DNA of 64,000 nucleotides from Pleurotus djamor (lineage: Eukaryota; Basidiomycota; Agaricomycetes; Agaricales; Pleurotaceae): positions 1 through 64,000 of the forward strand of contig JAPEVF010000179.1 of assembly GCA_029747585.1 (NCBI GenBank). Direction: 5' to 3'. The translations under genes and the position numbers were made by a program. Below are positions 1 to 13,557 of this stretch, piece by piece. The notes below the pieces were generated by a model that saw nothing but the letters and a program-made list of their open reading frames with translations, did not search any database and was not told the DNA's origin. Numbering within the stretch: the stretch's first letter is position 1; each line of letters starts with the position of its first letter.

Positions 1-299
1 AAACGTGTGAAAGTCACAAAAGCTGTCACAGCAGTCAGCAATTTCCCACAGACCCTGCAAAAGCCATGAAAAGCTGTGGGAGCAGCTGCGACTTTTCACA
101 GGATCTGAAAAAGCCACCGAAAGCTGTGAAAGCAAGAACACACCTGATCAAACTTTTGTGGAAGCTATAAAAGCATCATAAAGCTGGCTGTAAAATTAAA
201 GTCATCTACAAAAGCATTGAAAGAACACTTTCCAACTTTCAGTACTTTGAATGACCAACACTTTTTACGTTGTAGATTTTTATGCTCCTACTCAAAACA

Positions 300-1700
300 G
301 GTTTTCCTGATGAACGACGACAAACGGACCAGCCGCTGAGGAGATATCCAAGGTGGTTGGTTGGCAGGCTGTTGAGCAAAACGCGAGCAGTGAGTTTTCC
401 TTTGATTTAATCGCTCTNAAAAAAACGTCGTAACTCATCAATTCTACTCTTTGGACATGTGCAGCCGGTCATTCTAGAGTCCCCAGACCCTAGCTAGCGA
501 TAGCCATCCTCCGAGTACCCCCGGAATCACGATCTCCGAAACCGTCGATCCGAGCGCTGAAAATACGCGCTAGAGGACGATTATCAATACAAATCAATCA
601 TACCAGGAGATGGAGACGAACCGATTAGGCGTTGGGGAGATATCCAATGTTATTGATGGGGCCGGCTCTGCAAAAAATTGGATGCGGTGAGTTATACTTG
701 AATTCTCTTGAATTGGGATGGATGGGAAAGGCTTACTGGGAGTGATAGACATGCGTCGCCGCTCTGGATTGGGTGCCTGAGGTGGTTTTGGCGGTGCTCG
801 ACCAGCCCTCCTCTTCCTTGTACCCTAGAACACGCACAAGTCGGATATCCGACTCTGGCGGCGGTTTCCTATGGCTTAAAGCAGCGTCAATGCGATACGA
901 AGAGGATCCCAGAAAGGATAGACGAACCGTCGAGGCGTTTGGGAGATATCCAAGATCAAAGATAGAGCCGGCTCCGGGGGAAGTCGAAAATGGTGACTTT
1001 TTACAATCTCTCGCTTTGAGAATATGATCCTTGACTTATCATACCACTTAGATGCCTTCAGCTACCCCCTCAATGCCGCCGTAGACACTGAATCAAGCAC
1101 CCTCCATCAAGGCCACCTCCTCCGAGTCCTCATACGACGGGGTGCACGACTTGTGGAATCGACTTTGATGGCAATCTGAAATGCGATGGCGGTGCGTCAG
1201 CATATCACGAACATGGTCCCAGAAGGAATAGGCGACCCTTCGCGGCGCTGTCGAGTTTCTGAAGGTCGGGGACGGCTGGTTAGAAAGTCAAAGATAGTAA
1301 GTTTCCATCACGTTTTGAAGGCTTCAGAAGGTTATAACTGACTTACCATCACCCGTAGACACCCACACATTCCCCATGGAAGCTGTAGGCACTGAATCGA
1401 GCACCCCCCATCGAGCCCACCCCCTCCTCGTACCTTGGAGCGCATACCTCAAAATTTCAAATTTTGAGGTGGTCTCTCGTACGCTACAGCATCGTTAGCG
1501 CTACGCGAACACGGTAAGCACTATAAGGAATAGGCAAAGCTTGCAATGGTTGTTCAGTCGTACAAGTTCAAATGAAGGGCCGGCTTGGTAGCACATTGAA
1601 CAAGGTTAGTTGTCATTATGTTTCGATGGCTCGGTATGAATACCACTCACTTAGTATGCTTGCTAGACACCTCTACCCAATCTATGGACGTTCCTGGTTG
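300..1700 (+). repeat. Tandem ~300-bp degenerate repeats, plus-orientation cluster
   Basis: Successive units carry the phrase GAGATATCCAA at about 341, 636 and 943, a spacing near 300 bp. More decayed units follow near 1240 and 1540. Each unit ends in a splice-donor-like GTGAGTT or GTAAGTT. A segment near 510-535 is the reverse complement of a phrase (TTTCGGAGGT, then TTCCGGGG) that recurs in most other clusters of this window, so this cluster lies opposite to most of them. Several open frames cross it but none has a protein-like composition. No function is claimed. Confidence 0.6.
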
Positions 1701-1984
1701 CTGTTATAACACCACCGATGCGACTACCCAGCGTAAGCAAACCCATTGAAACCAGATCGAAGGGCGTACACGCAGATGAAAAGGAAAGGGGATAGGGCCG
1801 TGGAATGCTGTGACGATGTGCAGTGTTTGCTTAGGAAAGGGTGGATATACTTTACTGCCACTCAGGGTGGTGCAACGGTATACAGAGGGCACTCTTTTCG
1901 TTTAAGTTTCTCTTTCTTTTTGTATAATCTTGTTCATCGTGATATCATCTTTGCTGTTGACTGGTGGTGTTGGTTCAAGCCGTG

Positions 1985-2230
1985 CTAATAGTGCCCACGG
2001 TCGTTGCGGTTGAAGTTGCGGTGGTCGTGCCGGATGGTCCCATCAGCATACCGCTGGTCGTTGTTGTGGTTCCTGTGGTGCTTGTGTCCGTCTTGTGTAG
2101 CCAGCGACCGCGGCGTCAGTAGAAGTCAAAGATGTAGTACTGCTCACGGTGGCTCTGATCGCCGTACCAGTCGTGCTACCAGTCGTGTTTTTAACGGTGA
2201 TCGACCTCATTATACCAGACGCAGCTGGGT
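1985..2230 (-). pseudogene. Thr/Ser-rich coding remnant
   Basis: Read on the minus strand, two overlapping frames give a Thr/Ser-rich, Gly- and Ala-containing stretch (runs such as TTTTTSG and STATTVGT), separated by one frame change near 2095. The composition resembles the serine/threonine-rich linker of fungal cell-surface or secreted proteins. No signal peptide, start or catalytic domain is visible. It is best read as a decayed exon; a chance low-complexity frame is possible. Confidence 0.2.
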
Positions 2231-2899
2231 ATTGCAGCCACCTTTTCTTTCCCTTCCTCTCCCAATCTTTTCGTCGTTTTACTCCCTTCCCTTCCTTTCT
2301 CGGAGACCCGGTTTGCTGACGCCTTTTCTGTATTTGTTTTTGTCAAGTACTTAGTTCACCGCGCTGGAAGGGAAAGTCATACATGGTACGTCCCACCTTC
2401 TCCCCTCCTCTTCCTTTTTCCACTCACAACTTCACTGACTTGTGTTCTCTTCCTAACTTAAGATATCAGAAGAACGTTGAATGAATCGAATGAAGCGGGA
2501 TTTTGGAGTCACACTGGCTACCAGCTGGCAGCTCAACACATCGCCTCCAACGCTGCACACAATCCCCGCGCCTACCGCTTCCCGCAAATATAGGAATTGA
2601 TGCGGCTCTCTTCCTCACGAACGGAGATACAGCCTTCCCTGTGTCGTCTTTGTCTACACTACGACCTGAACATCCCAGTCTCAGCAGAGCTTTCATATCC
2701 GCCATGGCTGACTCTTAAGCAGTAGCACGTTCCCCATCGCAAGCTCATTGTTACCTCAATCTCATGCCCTCCGCCGCAACCGCCCCTAGATGATTCCACT
2801 GGTTCCTCTAGCGTCTGGAATCCATTAGACGATGTCGGATGGTTGATGAACGCGGCAAAGATGCGGAGGTCGATGCAGATGTTGAGCTCCTTGAAGTGT

Positions 2900-3817
2900 T
2901 GAATCGATGCAGCGAATGGATTACAATTGCAATTCCTCAAGCTGCTCTACCTACTCTCAGGGTGGGAAGCGTTGGCAGGCGAGTTAATATTTATATTGCG
3001 GACCCGTACATGCCACGCCCGGCGGTGGCCCACACGCACAAGTCTGACAGCGTTGGGAATCGGCACAAGCGTAGATATGCTAACCGCCGTTATCCCCGAG
3101 TGGTTTGTGCCGTTAACAGTGATTAAAAGAGACATGTTTCTGGCGGTACCCGTGGGTTGGGTCATTGCTCGCACCATTACTGACTATACACTTGCTTCAT
3201 GTCATCTCGTGGTGAGTTTCAGTTTCGCCGTGAGGAAGGTTTTTCAATCCCCCTTCATGTACGCATTGTGGTTCGTAGGAGCACCAATTTGGTCGTCCCC
3301 GAATCAGAAGTAGGGAGAATGCTTTGCCTTACCAAACTTATCATCAACTCACATGTTTTCACCCTTAGAAATCGCCATCCTGGCGGTCATTACCTTGGGA
3401 TCAGCGCTAGTAGAAATTCTCTTCTGTGTCAATGTGAGTGTTCCGAATTGATGAAAATACCTTTTAATCAACTCTTGCAACTACCCTAGTCAAGCTCCCA
3501 ACCAGTGTACATCCTCTCGTGTTGATTCATTTCGCAACGGCTTAGTGGATATTCCGACAATTCACAGATACATACTGGCGGAGCTCGTGATCCCCAAACT
3601 GCACATCATGATGCTCTTTGTAGTGGTAAATCCCAAAGCAAAGCCGATCAAAGCTCCAGTTTCAACCACTGGTCGCCAGGTATCCACGGGCAATATTGAG
3701 GAGATCACAATGGAAGAAATGACCAAGGAGAATGGAGAAAGGAGAAGCATGCCCATGTTTCAAGAGCAGATTCAAAAGGCCCAACTTGAGGCCGAACGCA
3801 GATCGTCCCATGTGTAA
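2900..3817 (+). pseudogene. Remnant of a multi-spanning (7TM-like) membrane protein
   Basis: Hydrophobic segments occur in order on the plus strand. The first contains WEALAGELIFILRT (from about 2965). Two further helices lie near 3075-3205, ending at a GTGAGT donor at 3212. After an acceptor at 3367-3368 another helix reads AILAVITLGSALVEILFC. A charged tail to the stop at 3817 follows. The W-x(2)-LAGELIFILRTxxx pattern and the overall order resemble the basidiomycete DUF6533-type 7TM proteins, which is family knowledge rather than an alignment. The N-terminal exons cannot be joined cleanly and some helices are missing, so I treat it as partial or decayed. It is flanked by repeats on both sides. 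Confidence 0.35.
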
Positions 3818-3899
3818 GGAAGCTTCGTACTCGACACCACAGTCAAACGACCCGGCAATTCCACCCACAGAGACTTCGAAGCATGACGCGAAACCTACA

Positions 3900-6550
3900 A
3901 TAACGGACCGGAGATCATTGAGATGAACTCATCCGCGCAATTTGAGGGGACCTCGATTGTATTGTGATTGTGACGGCGACATGGTCCGCGTAGACGTGAG
4001 GGTAGAGCCTGAGGCTGTTCAATAGACATTCGAATCAATATGATTCCGTATAAAGTACACAAAACGTTCCGGCAGCAAGACCTTGTCCTAAGAAACCGTT
4101 CATCATCCCCTAGGTCCCAGCTCCCATCCCGTAAAAGTGTTCTGAAGTTAGATATATTACTGCGAAAACCGCTCAATAATGAGTTATGCGAAGTCATCCC
4201 CGAAATCGATTGGACGTACCTCTAGGGTAAAGTACACAGCTCAGCAGCCCCAGCAACTTAGTAGCGGCTGTAGTTTTGTCAATGCCAGCTCCTACTCATG
4301 GATGACGGCTTTACCACAAGCACGAGCTATGGTAGGAATCAATTGATGAGGGATCATATGTAGGGAGACAGTTGAATGGAAGGAACGCACCATCATCAAA
4401 GTCATGAATCGCTTGCGATACGTTCGCCGTTCGTGTTGACTTTTGGACAGTGATGTAGCTGCTCTGTCGCACCGACAAGACACACAGCTACTCAACGCGT
4501 TCGCTCATCTGGCTGGTCATCGCCGTCTTCGTTCACATGTCCTAGAAAAGCACGGGTCAAGGTTGAGTTTTGTCCAGCGGAAACGATCGAAGTCAACCTA
4601 CAGGTATCCAATGTTCCACAGTCTCTGCCTGTCCTGAGTAGACGGATAACGGAAGAGGCGAGTCCACGGTTCCTGGTAGCGTTTGAAGAGCATATTGATG
4701 TCGAGGTAGAGCTGTTTTAGCCGTGCTTTCCGCGCCCAAAAAGTGGTTCCGAAGCTGTATGCTCGGAGGTACCAGGAACTGAACCTTTGGAAACTCGTAG
4801 CAGGCCTACCGACGCAGACACTGTGGGTATACACATCTAAACAGCAAGGGAAGTCAGATATCAGATTGTACCGCGAGGAGAATCGAGCAACTTACCTGTT
4901 GACAATCTTTCAAGTCGGGGGTCGAAACATACGATGACGAATAACTCGTCAACGACTCCAGGATTCGTTCCCATGCGCGAGGAACGTATTCATGTGATGC
5001 TAGCGCTGCTTTAGCGACTCTCATACCCCGTCTAATCGTAGCCTTCGGAGGTGGGTGGTCTCGAGTACGGCGAGGAGGGGTGTGGCTTGTATGAAACTTA
5101 AAGCAGATTCGACGGTGCAAAAATCGCGGGTGCAGACCCCTAGTGAGTACGGAAATCTGTTTATGAGGGTTTTAGAGCGAGATCGGAAGAGAAGAACTTA
5201 CGATATTCGATTTCCTATGGCAATGACCAAAGCTACGACCACGAATAACTCTTGGACGGTCCGGGCAATGGTCTCCGTCTTCTAAGAGGTCATTCATGGA
5301 ATCCCAACGCTGCTTTTATGAGTAGGATCGAGGTTCTAGGGATGATTTTCGGAAGGCCATGTTCCGGGGCACTAGGAGGGGGACCGTTTCAGATGGTGCT
5401 TCGATGCCGGCTGATAACGCGTACCAAGCAGGTGCGGGTGCCTGACGGGCGAGTAAAGCGGAAAATCAGCATCCGATACAGGTCTGACACAATGCGAACG
5501 CGCCCAGTCTGAATTGTCCCAAATCAACCCCTCCGAACAGTTTGATGCTCTCATTATTCACTTTCTGTCTCCACTGGTCGTTCCTAGCAATTGGTATTCG
5601 AGGAGTACGCGTGTGCGAAAAGGCTGGTTTGAGGCGTGGACTGAGTCATGCAAGCCTATGCCTTGAAAGGTCGCGCGGCGGGGAGGTGGGCGACACGCCG
5701 CTCTCTGATGTTGGAGGATAGCGAGGACTGAAGGGCGTCCTATGTCTTCGAAGGAGCACTAGATACAAAGGGATGAGACATGTTGTTAAACGATCAGATG
5801 AGAGACGCACCATCTTGACTCGACGGGCTAAGTCTGCATCCTCCACTAGAGTACAATATCGAGCCGCGAATACCCGCGAGCACATTCCATAGACCTGCAC
5901 TGTTATGTTGGGCACGAGTATGCGTTTGTTTTTAGAACTCTTCGAGCCGGGATAGCGAGTTTTGCGATGAGAGTTTTGATTATGGCGACGAGTGGACCAT
6001 GAATGCGTTGCTGGTAGACGTTGGGCAGCGAAGATGACGAGGGGAAGCGTTAGTATGGTGTAGAGTCGAGGCCTATTCTGAGCATGAGGGTCTCAAGGGC
6101 AGAGGCTTGAGCGAAGAGAGGTTCAATTTACCAACGATACGAAAAATGGTCGATAAAACTCACCGATTCGACCCGAAACACACAATGCAACCACAGTCGG
6201 GGCTCAGAGGTGTACCCGGAGGATATCAGTGAGTCCTCTGCGGTATGTAATGGACTCGAAGATACAAGTCCAGGTATCTTTTCCGATGGGGAGAATGGGG
6301 GACACGAAGGAGACGGGGATGCGGAATAAGAAAGAATAAGCGCCGAATCCTAATCTTTTCGGGGGCTCCCCTATCTAACTGACCGAGTTCGTGTCTCTGA
6401 ACACCGAGCACCTCGTCGTTGCTTGGAACCGTTGGCAAATACAGATATTAGTAGTGTCCTTCTTTATTTTCACGTGAGCCCAACACTCTATCACAGCGCT
6501 TTACTTTACTATGTGGTCATCATCGCTGGCAAGACGTGAATCCTTCAGCG
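3900..6550. repeat. Tandem ~300-bp degenerate repeats
   Basis: Units of the common family recur with a spacing near 300 bp. The phrase 'ACTTAC..ATTCGATTTCC' and its variants occur near 4590, 4887, 5189, 5805 and 6160. The accompanying 'CGAATAACTCNTCAACGAC' element follows at about 4935 and 5240. The GGAGGT/CCGGGG box is present near 5050 and 5355. No gene with a recognisable domain is visible in this interval. Confidence 0.55.
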
Positions 6551-6616
6551 GAAGTTTCAAGTGGAAGTTCATCAGCCCTTCAGCCAGGAGCATACTCTAA
6601 AGTTGAGGCTGACTTA

Positions 6617-8105
6617 CTATTTAACATATATCCATTGTGGTTGCAAGTCTGTGCTGGCACGGAAGGCTTGCTCAGATGGCAATCGCACAATCGAGTGCCT
6701 AAGGTCCCTTGTATAGGCAACCGAGTCGGAGAGCCACGGTTTTTGAAGAATGACTCCGTACGAAATTGAGTCGTACCACCCGTAAATACCGATAACAAAT
6801 CCGCCCAAGTACATACGCGGTGTAGCTGAGAGTTTCATCCCTGGAGATCGCAAGTTGAGCCGAGTATCGGGAAGTTGTGGGCTCTGAGTTGAAGGACCCG
6901 CAAGGAGCTGGAATTGATAACCATGGGCTGTTGAGGTAATGGTCTTGGCTATCGAGGGAGACGCAAGATCAAATATACACATCATAATGCGCATTCCTGC
7001 ATTATTCATGGTGAAGGATACATCGACTTGAGACCTGATGCCAAAGATATTGAAAGAGATATGTTGCCTCTTCACCGTTGTTGGAAAGGCGGAAGGATGC
7101 GATGCTATCATTGGATTCCAGCGGCTTGCCAGACCAGATTCATCATTCCAGGCGAAGATGGACCGCGAGTCAGACTCTTGTATACAGGCAAGCTGCAGGC
7201 GGTAGAAGGCACGTTCCGCACCTTCACCATAAGCGACTGGGATGTGGACGTCGAGCAGGGAGACAAGGCAATAAGCCATGTCCTCAGGACGAGTGGTGCG
7301 CCTTTTGGAGAGGTACCCAAATAGGAAAGATGCAAGGGTAGGGTGGGGGTTAACAGTATAATCGAGTAAGCTGAATGGTTCATTTCCATTGATGCCTGTA
7401 TGATGTACCCATCGTGAGCTTGTGCCTGAACGCGTAGTATAGGTCAAATTGGTCAAACCTGATCCAATCAAAACTTGCTTGCGCAACCCTTCATCACTCC
7501 ATTCATTTTTACCCAGGAAGCGAACGGCGTCAGGGACTTGAACATTTTTCGAGAGTCGACGCCAATTTTTGTCAAAAAAATGTCAGCTTCCGGGGGGCCA
7601 ACAGCTCCTGTAGGGTCCACCCGCGTTTGAACCACTCGTCGTTATGAACCTCGTTGAGTTGATGGGTGTTGCGAAGATAAACAAAGCAGACCGTCGAATT
7701 TCGGTACCATGTAAACATGGAACGAATGGATTCATCGACCTCTGGACCGCTGCGTTTGTCGATGCAGCCAGTATCAAACCACACAAATCGATGACCAGCT
7801 GCACGAACTGCGGCAAAGAACCCATCGAGTTTCCGTTTAGACTCCTCTTTTTCCTCGCCAACTCGTCCTTGAGCGTATTCCGCGAGATCAGTGTAATCGA
7901 TCTCCATTTTAAACCAGCGGTGCGAGAGAATTACATATTTGAATTCTCCCTCTTCGTCGGGCACTCCTCCTTGAGCCTTCAATTTCTCGATAATGAAATC
8001 GGCAACCCAGGTGCGCGAGACTAATTTCATTTTGTCGAGACAAAATAGTCGAATTGGGAGTGTTTGCGTAAACGTCGTGATATCGTCCTCATCAATGCTA
8101 ATCAA
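6617..8105 (-). CDS. HET-domain protein, copy 1 (single-base frameshift)
   Basis: HET-domain proteins are fungal heterokaryon-incompatibility or NLR-linked factors. Exon 1 (8105-7459) carries KYVILSHRW, then RFVWFDTGCIDK, IRSMFTWYRN and WFKRGWTLQELLAP, the ordered hallmarks of the HET domain. Exon 2 (7395-6617, 779 bp) carries TTRPEDMAYCLVSLLD and VPVAYGEG and ends QWIYVK. The intron is 7458-7396 and has the same phase as in the two paralogues. A run of 7 T on the coding strand (about 7573-7579) ends exon 1's frame; 6 T would restore it, so this is either a real +1 mutation or an assembly error. The likely first exon (compare copies 2 and 3) was not found, and the open frame begins at a TTG, so the true start is upstream. 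With the frameshift repaired, about 474 residues are covered. Confidence 0.8.
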
Positions 8106-8389
8106 TCACATCAGGACGGCACAGTCAAGGGAGGTGGGCGATTGAAAAAGCACTTACGCCTAGAAATATCATAAGTTGGCCAACTTGGAAGTAAGCTCAA
8201 GGACGTACAAAATTTTCATTGGGAGGATTGCCAGTACTGTCATGGTCCATCTATTTGCGAAACCCGTAGTGGTGAGATACTCTAGTGGTGGAATGGAAGC
8301 AAAACTAGGGCTGTTAAATGTTGAATCTCCATACTCCAGCGTTGAAGCCACGAGGACGCGCGTCAATGGCGAGGTACTATCCGTCACAT

Positions 8390-11300
8390 CAGGACTTACT
8401 ACTCCCGGTCATGAGCATTACTGGAAAAGGTGGTGCACCTTGCGGCAGACCGAACAATCTCCGCGGTCTATTTGTCGGCTGTGGATGGTCCGTGCAAAGA
8501 TAGGGTTCAAGCATATTCAACGGTAAGCATGTCGTACAAGTCAGCGATAATATATGAAAGCCTTATCCAAGGATGAGTACGGATGGTCACACAAATGACG
8601 CCAGTCGCGGTTCCAACGAAGACTTACGAACACTGAGTTAATCACCGATATTAGGGCAGGAAACTAACCAAGTAACTTTTCGAAGGCAGCGCTGGGCGTC
8701 CTCGCGTTCTACGACCCCATTGAAGAGGTACCAAACGCGAGGAAAAGGCAACAGAAACCGACCTGACTGATTTTCCTACGGAAACGATCATCGAACGGCC
8801 TCGGACATATCCTCAGCAGCTAAGTAGTTGGTCTCAGCATTCTGGGACTTGAGTGACCCAGTACCAGCCCGACTTTTGACACGGTGTTCGAGGCGGTAGC
8901 TACAGATTTCGGAGTTCGTGGGTTNGGGGGGTTGGTAATGTTACCCCTACGAGCTCCAAGAGCTTTGAAACATCGGTTATCGGTAGGCGTTAGTATCGCG
9001 AAATAAGCACTGAAACCATAGGAAAATACCTGCCATTCATATCTTCCTAGACGTGGTTCATTCAATCCCTTCGGATACCTCATCAACGACGGGAATGCAT
9101 GTCCCAAAGCCTTAGTCTCATGTTCGTGCGCGAGCCTAGGCTTCATTTCCGTCGAGCCTTTGAGCCACAAAACTGAGATTTCGGAAATGATGGAGGACGA
9201 CGATGGGTCAGCGTTCGCACCTTCTAGAATCGCCCTAAGGCAAAAGGGAAAGGGTGAGTGTCTGGGATGAGAGCGAAAGCGAAAGCAACGCACAGATTCA
9301 GGCCGATGCCCCGGAGAATTCTGCAAACCAGCCGAAATCAACAGCGCCAGCTACCCATAACTGTGGCACGAAGGGAGAGTGTCAACACCTTCCAGCTCAC
9401 TGTAGTCTGGAAAACACAATACTGACTGACCCTGAAGTCCGACTGACCGTGATGACTTTTCTGCAGAGACGTAGACGACTGAGCCTGTAGACTCGAATTA
9501 CTCCAGCGACTCCACCGTTAGTTGCGGGCGTCCAGAATGACCATGAAACTGTTCCAACGTTGCTTCTAGAACGATGCTTGAGGCTAGATTTTGAGTTTCC
9601 AAACTTCGTCATTCCTGGCGTCATTTCCATCCATTTTGCCTGGATGAGTACCAACGACGCTGGAAAATTGGCTGCGGAGATAAATAACGTGGAGCACAGA
9701 CAAGAGGTGAGAACTCACTCTCTGGCTTTTGCGGAACCGCTATGCACGGGAATCCATGCCTGATGAGACGGACATGTTTTTTGGAGGTGTAGCCGAGCTT
9801 TTGACGGTATGACCAGACCTTGAGATCGATGTTTCGTCGAGGTGGTCATTCCGGGGTTCTAGGACAGTGCGAAGAAGACAAGTCGCGACGAGGAGCAGCT
9901 TGGAAGAGGTCTGCGGCGGTATAAGATTCCACAATCAATATAGAACGAAAGTCGACGAAGAGTGAGTGACTTGTACATGATGAAAAGTGAAACCAACACA
10001 CAATTTGGCTTGACACCTCCACGCAGAATCGGCTCTTGTGTGCCCAAAAGTTTTTCCAGAGGTTTTACGCCAACATTCCTCAAGAGATAAGCAAAGGAGG
10101 ACTACTTCCCCAGGACACGATGGGCATTGTGGGCAAGAAGCTTGGATAGCGGCGTTGACGGGTGAAGGAGTCGAAGGAGGAGGGGAAGGCCCTGGCCATG
10201 GAGAGGCTTTCGTGTGTTTCAGTACTCCAGTACATTGAAGGCTTCCAGCCGAGCGTACATACCATTAATAAGGTTGTGTCCTCCCTCTCAATCAACCTTC
10301 ATTGGAGTTCATTTGACGTTACGACAGTCGATCATGGTCCGAAGGAAGTGAAGACCGAAGGTGTCGTCGTAGGTCTCGCTGTTGCTGGAAGCCGCTCTTT
10401 GCATTTTCCTCATGCATTCGAGCAGGTCGTATGCAGAGGGGAACTACAAGACGAAAGCCCGAGTTCGAACGCAAAGGACGAAAAGAAGACGCAACGGAGT
10501 AAGCGCCGAAGAAAAAAATGCTTCTCACAAGACAAATTGCTCACTGTGTCTGACATTGCAATTGCAAGTCTTATTGTATATGCGATACGCGCGAAGATTG
10601 CATTCTCATTCACCCTACTACGCATACAAGGACGTGATGAGGCTGCCTCCATGGAAAGAGGCAAGGACACGAAGAAGGGGAGCCTCTCCGTCCACCTTGC
10701 CTCTTCACCCATTTCGCACTGATCTCCGCAACTTGGGCGCAACCGAAGGGTGCTCCAGTACAGTTTCCCCGAGCTGGCATGATCAAAGGAAATAGCAATT
10801 AATTCGTTGTCGTGTTGGTGTTTGATGTTAGAGGAGACGTAGCTACCTGAGAACTCGTCGAACTCGCCCCAGCACCAACGCCTCCAACAACCGCGCTGTG
10901 CGCCTGCGTCCAGTTAGCAAACCAGCCTTGAACAGCTTCACGCTTAGAGGACTAGTGGTCGATGCAGATCGCGTGGGCGCAGGGAGTGTCAGAGCCCTTG
11001 ACGAAGAGGGCACGAAAGCAGGATGAAGCTGTCCGTGGAGGATGGTGCGTTCACTTCACGAGAAAGGCCTGAGAGGTTGCCGTAAGCTGTGATTTGGAGA
11101 AGAGGATGTGCTGTACCGAAGGCCAGCAGCGCTGGCTATTGAATCCCGCTGTTGGTTCTTGAGGATCGCCGGTACAAATCCGATGCTTGGGTCGGGTTGC
11201 AGAGGAAGTGGTAGTGGCCGTCGCGAAGCTATCGATGTCGTCGTCACGGCAGGGACCTGAGGGGGTTATTGGTCGAACCATTGCTGCGAACCAAAGATCC

Positions 11301-13557
11301 GCTTGAAAAAAGGCTGGCCTGGTCGCCATCTGTATGCTCGGAGTCGGGAGGTACCGTAACGAGAGAGTGATCGTTACATGTGGACCTGGAATGGGCACGA
11401 ACGTGTGGTTATTATGATCAGTAGGAAATGGGCCTGTAGGAGGTGGGACTGCGAAGTCAACGGAGTGCCTACAGCCAGCATTAGTTACGAGCGACTGGTA
11501 AATGGGAGGAAAACGCACCGATATCGAGCTTATCATCTCCGTGTTCCTTCAACCTGACCAAATCCCGATGTTACCACCTCCAAATCGGGCCTTCCGACGC
11601 TTCAGTCACTTGAAGACTTTCCAAGCCGGAATGACGCGGGAGATCGCGTACAAACTGGGGGAAAAGGGTATCCCATACCTATACATCGTCGAGACCACAG
11701 TGTCCACTACTCCTAGAGACAAAGATGAGGATGTGAACGAGAAAGTCGAACCATGGTGGACGAAGTCCAAAATGAGGGACTCGAACAGCGTAACCTTGGT
11801 AAAAACGTAAAATGTGTTGTTATCGGATTTCTGATGTTCCTTAGACATGGTTCGAGGTTTTTCGGAGCGATTTATGCGGTAGAGGGGGAAGAGGAAGAAG
11901 GACAGTCATAGTGGTGGTGGTACGAAGAAAAGGCGGCAAAATCAAATTAGGGAAAACGCGATAAGATAGGATCAGCGTAGATGATCTTATCACGGCAGAT
12001 AGGGAAAAGGGGCATGGATGTCCCCCGAAAAACATCGGTAGCGTGTGCTGATGAGACACAGGCTGTGAGGGATGATATGGAGATATATGAGCTAACGTAG
12101 CGAGCTTCGAGATACAGGTTGAGAGCAAGGGGCGATGAACGAAACAAGTTGTAACGCTGATGACGCAAATTTGTGAGTCTCGAAATGATTGAAGCATTTC
12201 AGCGGTTTCCAGCGGTTCAATAAATCGTTCCATCGAGGGGAGTGACAATATGGGATGGGTAATCGTAGATTTGACATTGTTGTTGAAAACGAACACATGT
12301 TATGGGAGTGCGCAAGGTGCGACCAGGATGATTTACGAAGTAGTGAACGCCGTGAAAACGCCCCATGGTGCTTCAAGCTTTCTTTGATGCACTGAAAGAA
12401 TCGAAGGCTTTGACAGCGCGACCTGCGGTGAGAAAGGTCAAGGTTTGGATGGGCTCGAGAGGCCGGAGGTTGAACTCCCTTGCAAGCAGTCCAAGAGAGC
12501 TGTCAAACCGATGACCGCAGAGGAATCGATTCCTATTGGGGGCAGTAGAGCTTCGTAGTGGGAGGCTTGAAGTCGCACAGCGCGCGACGTGATTGTGCTT
12601 TCAGCGGCGTTGGGACCTTCAAGTTGAACATCCGATTGAACGTCGCTCGTCGTCCTTATATGCATCATCGGCCAGCAAACGCGAATATTCTGAACCAATT
12701 TTAGACGGACCATGTACGGAGGAAGCTCAAGGGCAACATAAGTCGAGTCCAACCGCGGACGCAGCGGCGCCCTCAGTCATCGTCATCCATGTGGATGGGG
12801 AACAAGGAGCATTAGACGCCTAAATCTACTCCTTATCTTCAGGAGTTCTCAGGAGCTTTCAATATTTCCGATGAGATTTAGTCGCAACTCTGCCAGTGTT
12901 CCCTACGGGGGCATATCGTCAGATGAAGGAAATTCCTTAGTTGACAGAGAGCGTATAGGCGAGCAGAAATCTGGGATTCTCCAGTCCGTCGCTCGCGGCG
13001 TGCGGAGACATGAGAGTTAAAAGCGAAGGCTCACGAAAAGACTTCAATTCGCAACCGGGGAAGAAAGATTGGAGAAAGGTCACGCAGAGAGCTAGTCACA
13101 AGCATGCTAAATACCAGAGCCAACGACACATCGGCGGGCTCTTTTCAATGAACGGAACATTTCTGCGCTGCCCCTCAAGAACCTCGTGCATATTGATAGA
13201 TCAAGCAGTCCTTCTCGACGTGAGATGAAGTTTTAGGAGCAGAAATGGGAGCTGAGTCACCGATAAGATCCCGAACTGCGAGATTTCGACAATTGGTACG
13301 CGAAAAAAGTGTAGTGCCGCTGTGTTCAGAAGCGCAGAGTTGAGACGGCGAACCCTGGTCCGTGTCCTTGGAAAGCGACTGAGCGGAAAGGAACAAAACC
13401 CAGACCAAACATCATATAAAATTCACGGGTTTGTCAAGCCTGACAGTTATCTATAAGAATGATGCCAGGTGCAGAATACCATCATTACTACTATGGTTGG
13501 CCTTTGGTAGAAGTTGGTCAGGGAGGTCCGCAAAATTAACATACATGTAAGGACTCA
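8390..13557. other. Gene-poor stretch with decayed repeats
   Basis: I see no gene I can support. Pieces of the ~300-bp repeat family occur near 8900-8945 (TTTCGGAG then GGTTNGGGGGG), 9700-9780 and 9985-10030. The longest open frames (8820-9341, 10162-10722, 11051-11536, 11841-12296) have no domain, no hydrophobic pattern and poor codon-like composition. The N at 8925 precedes a run of six G. Confidence 0.5.

Noticed and set aside
8820..9341. Open frame of 173 codons as a gene
   Set aside because: It spans units of the ~300-bp repeat, contains an N and has no domain or splice context.
10162..10722. 186-codon open frame
   Set aside because: Composition and lack of domain, splice sites or homology signals argue for chance.
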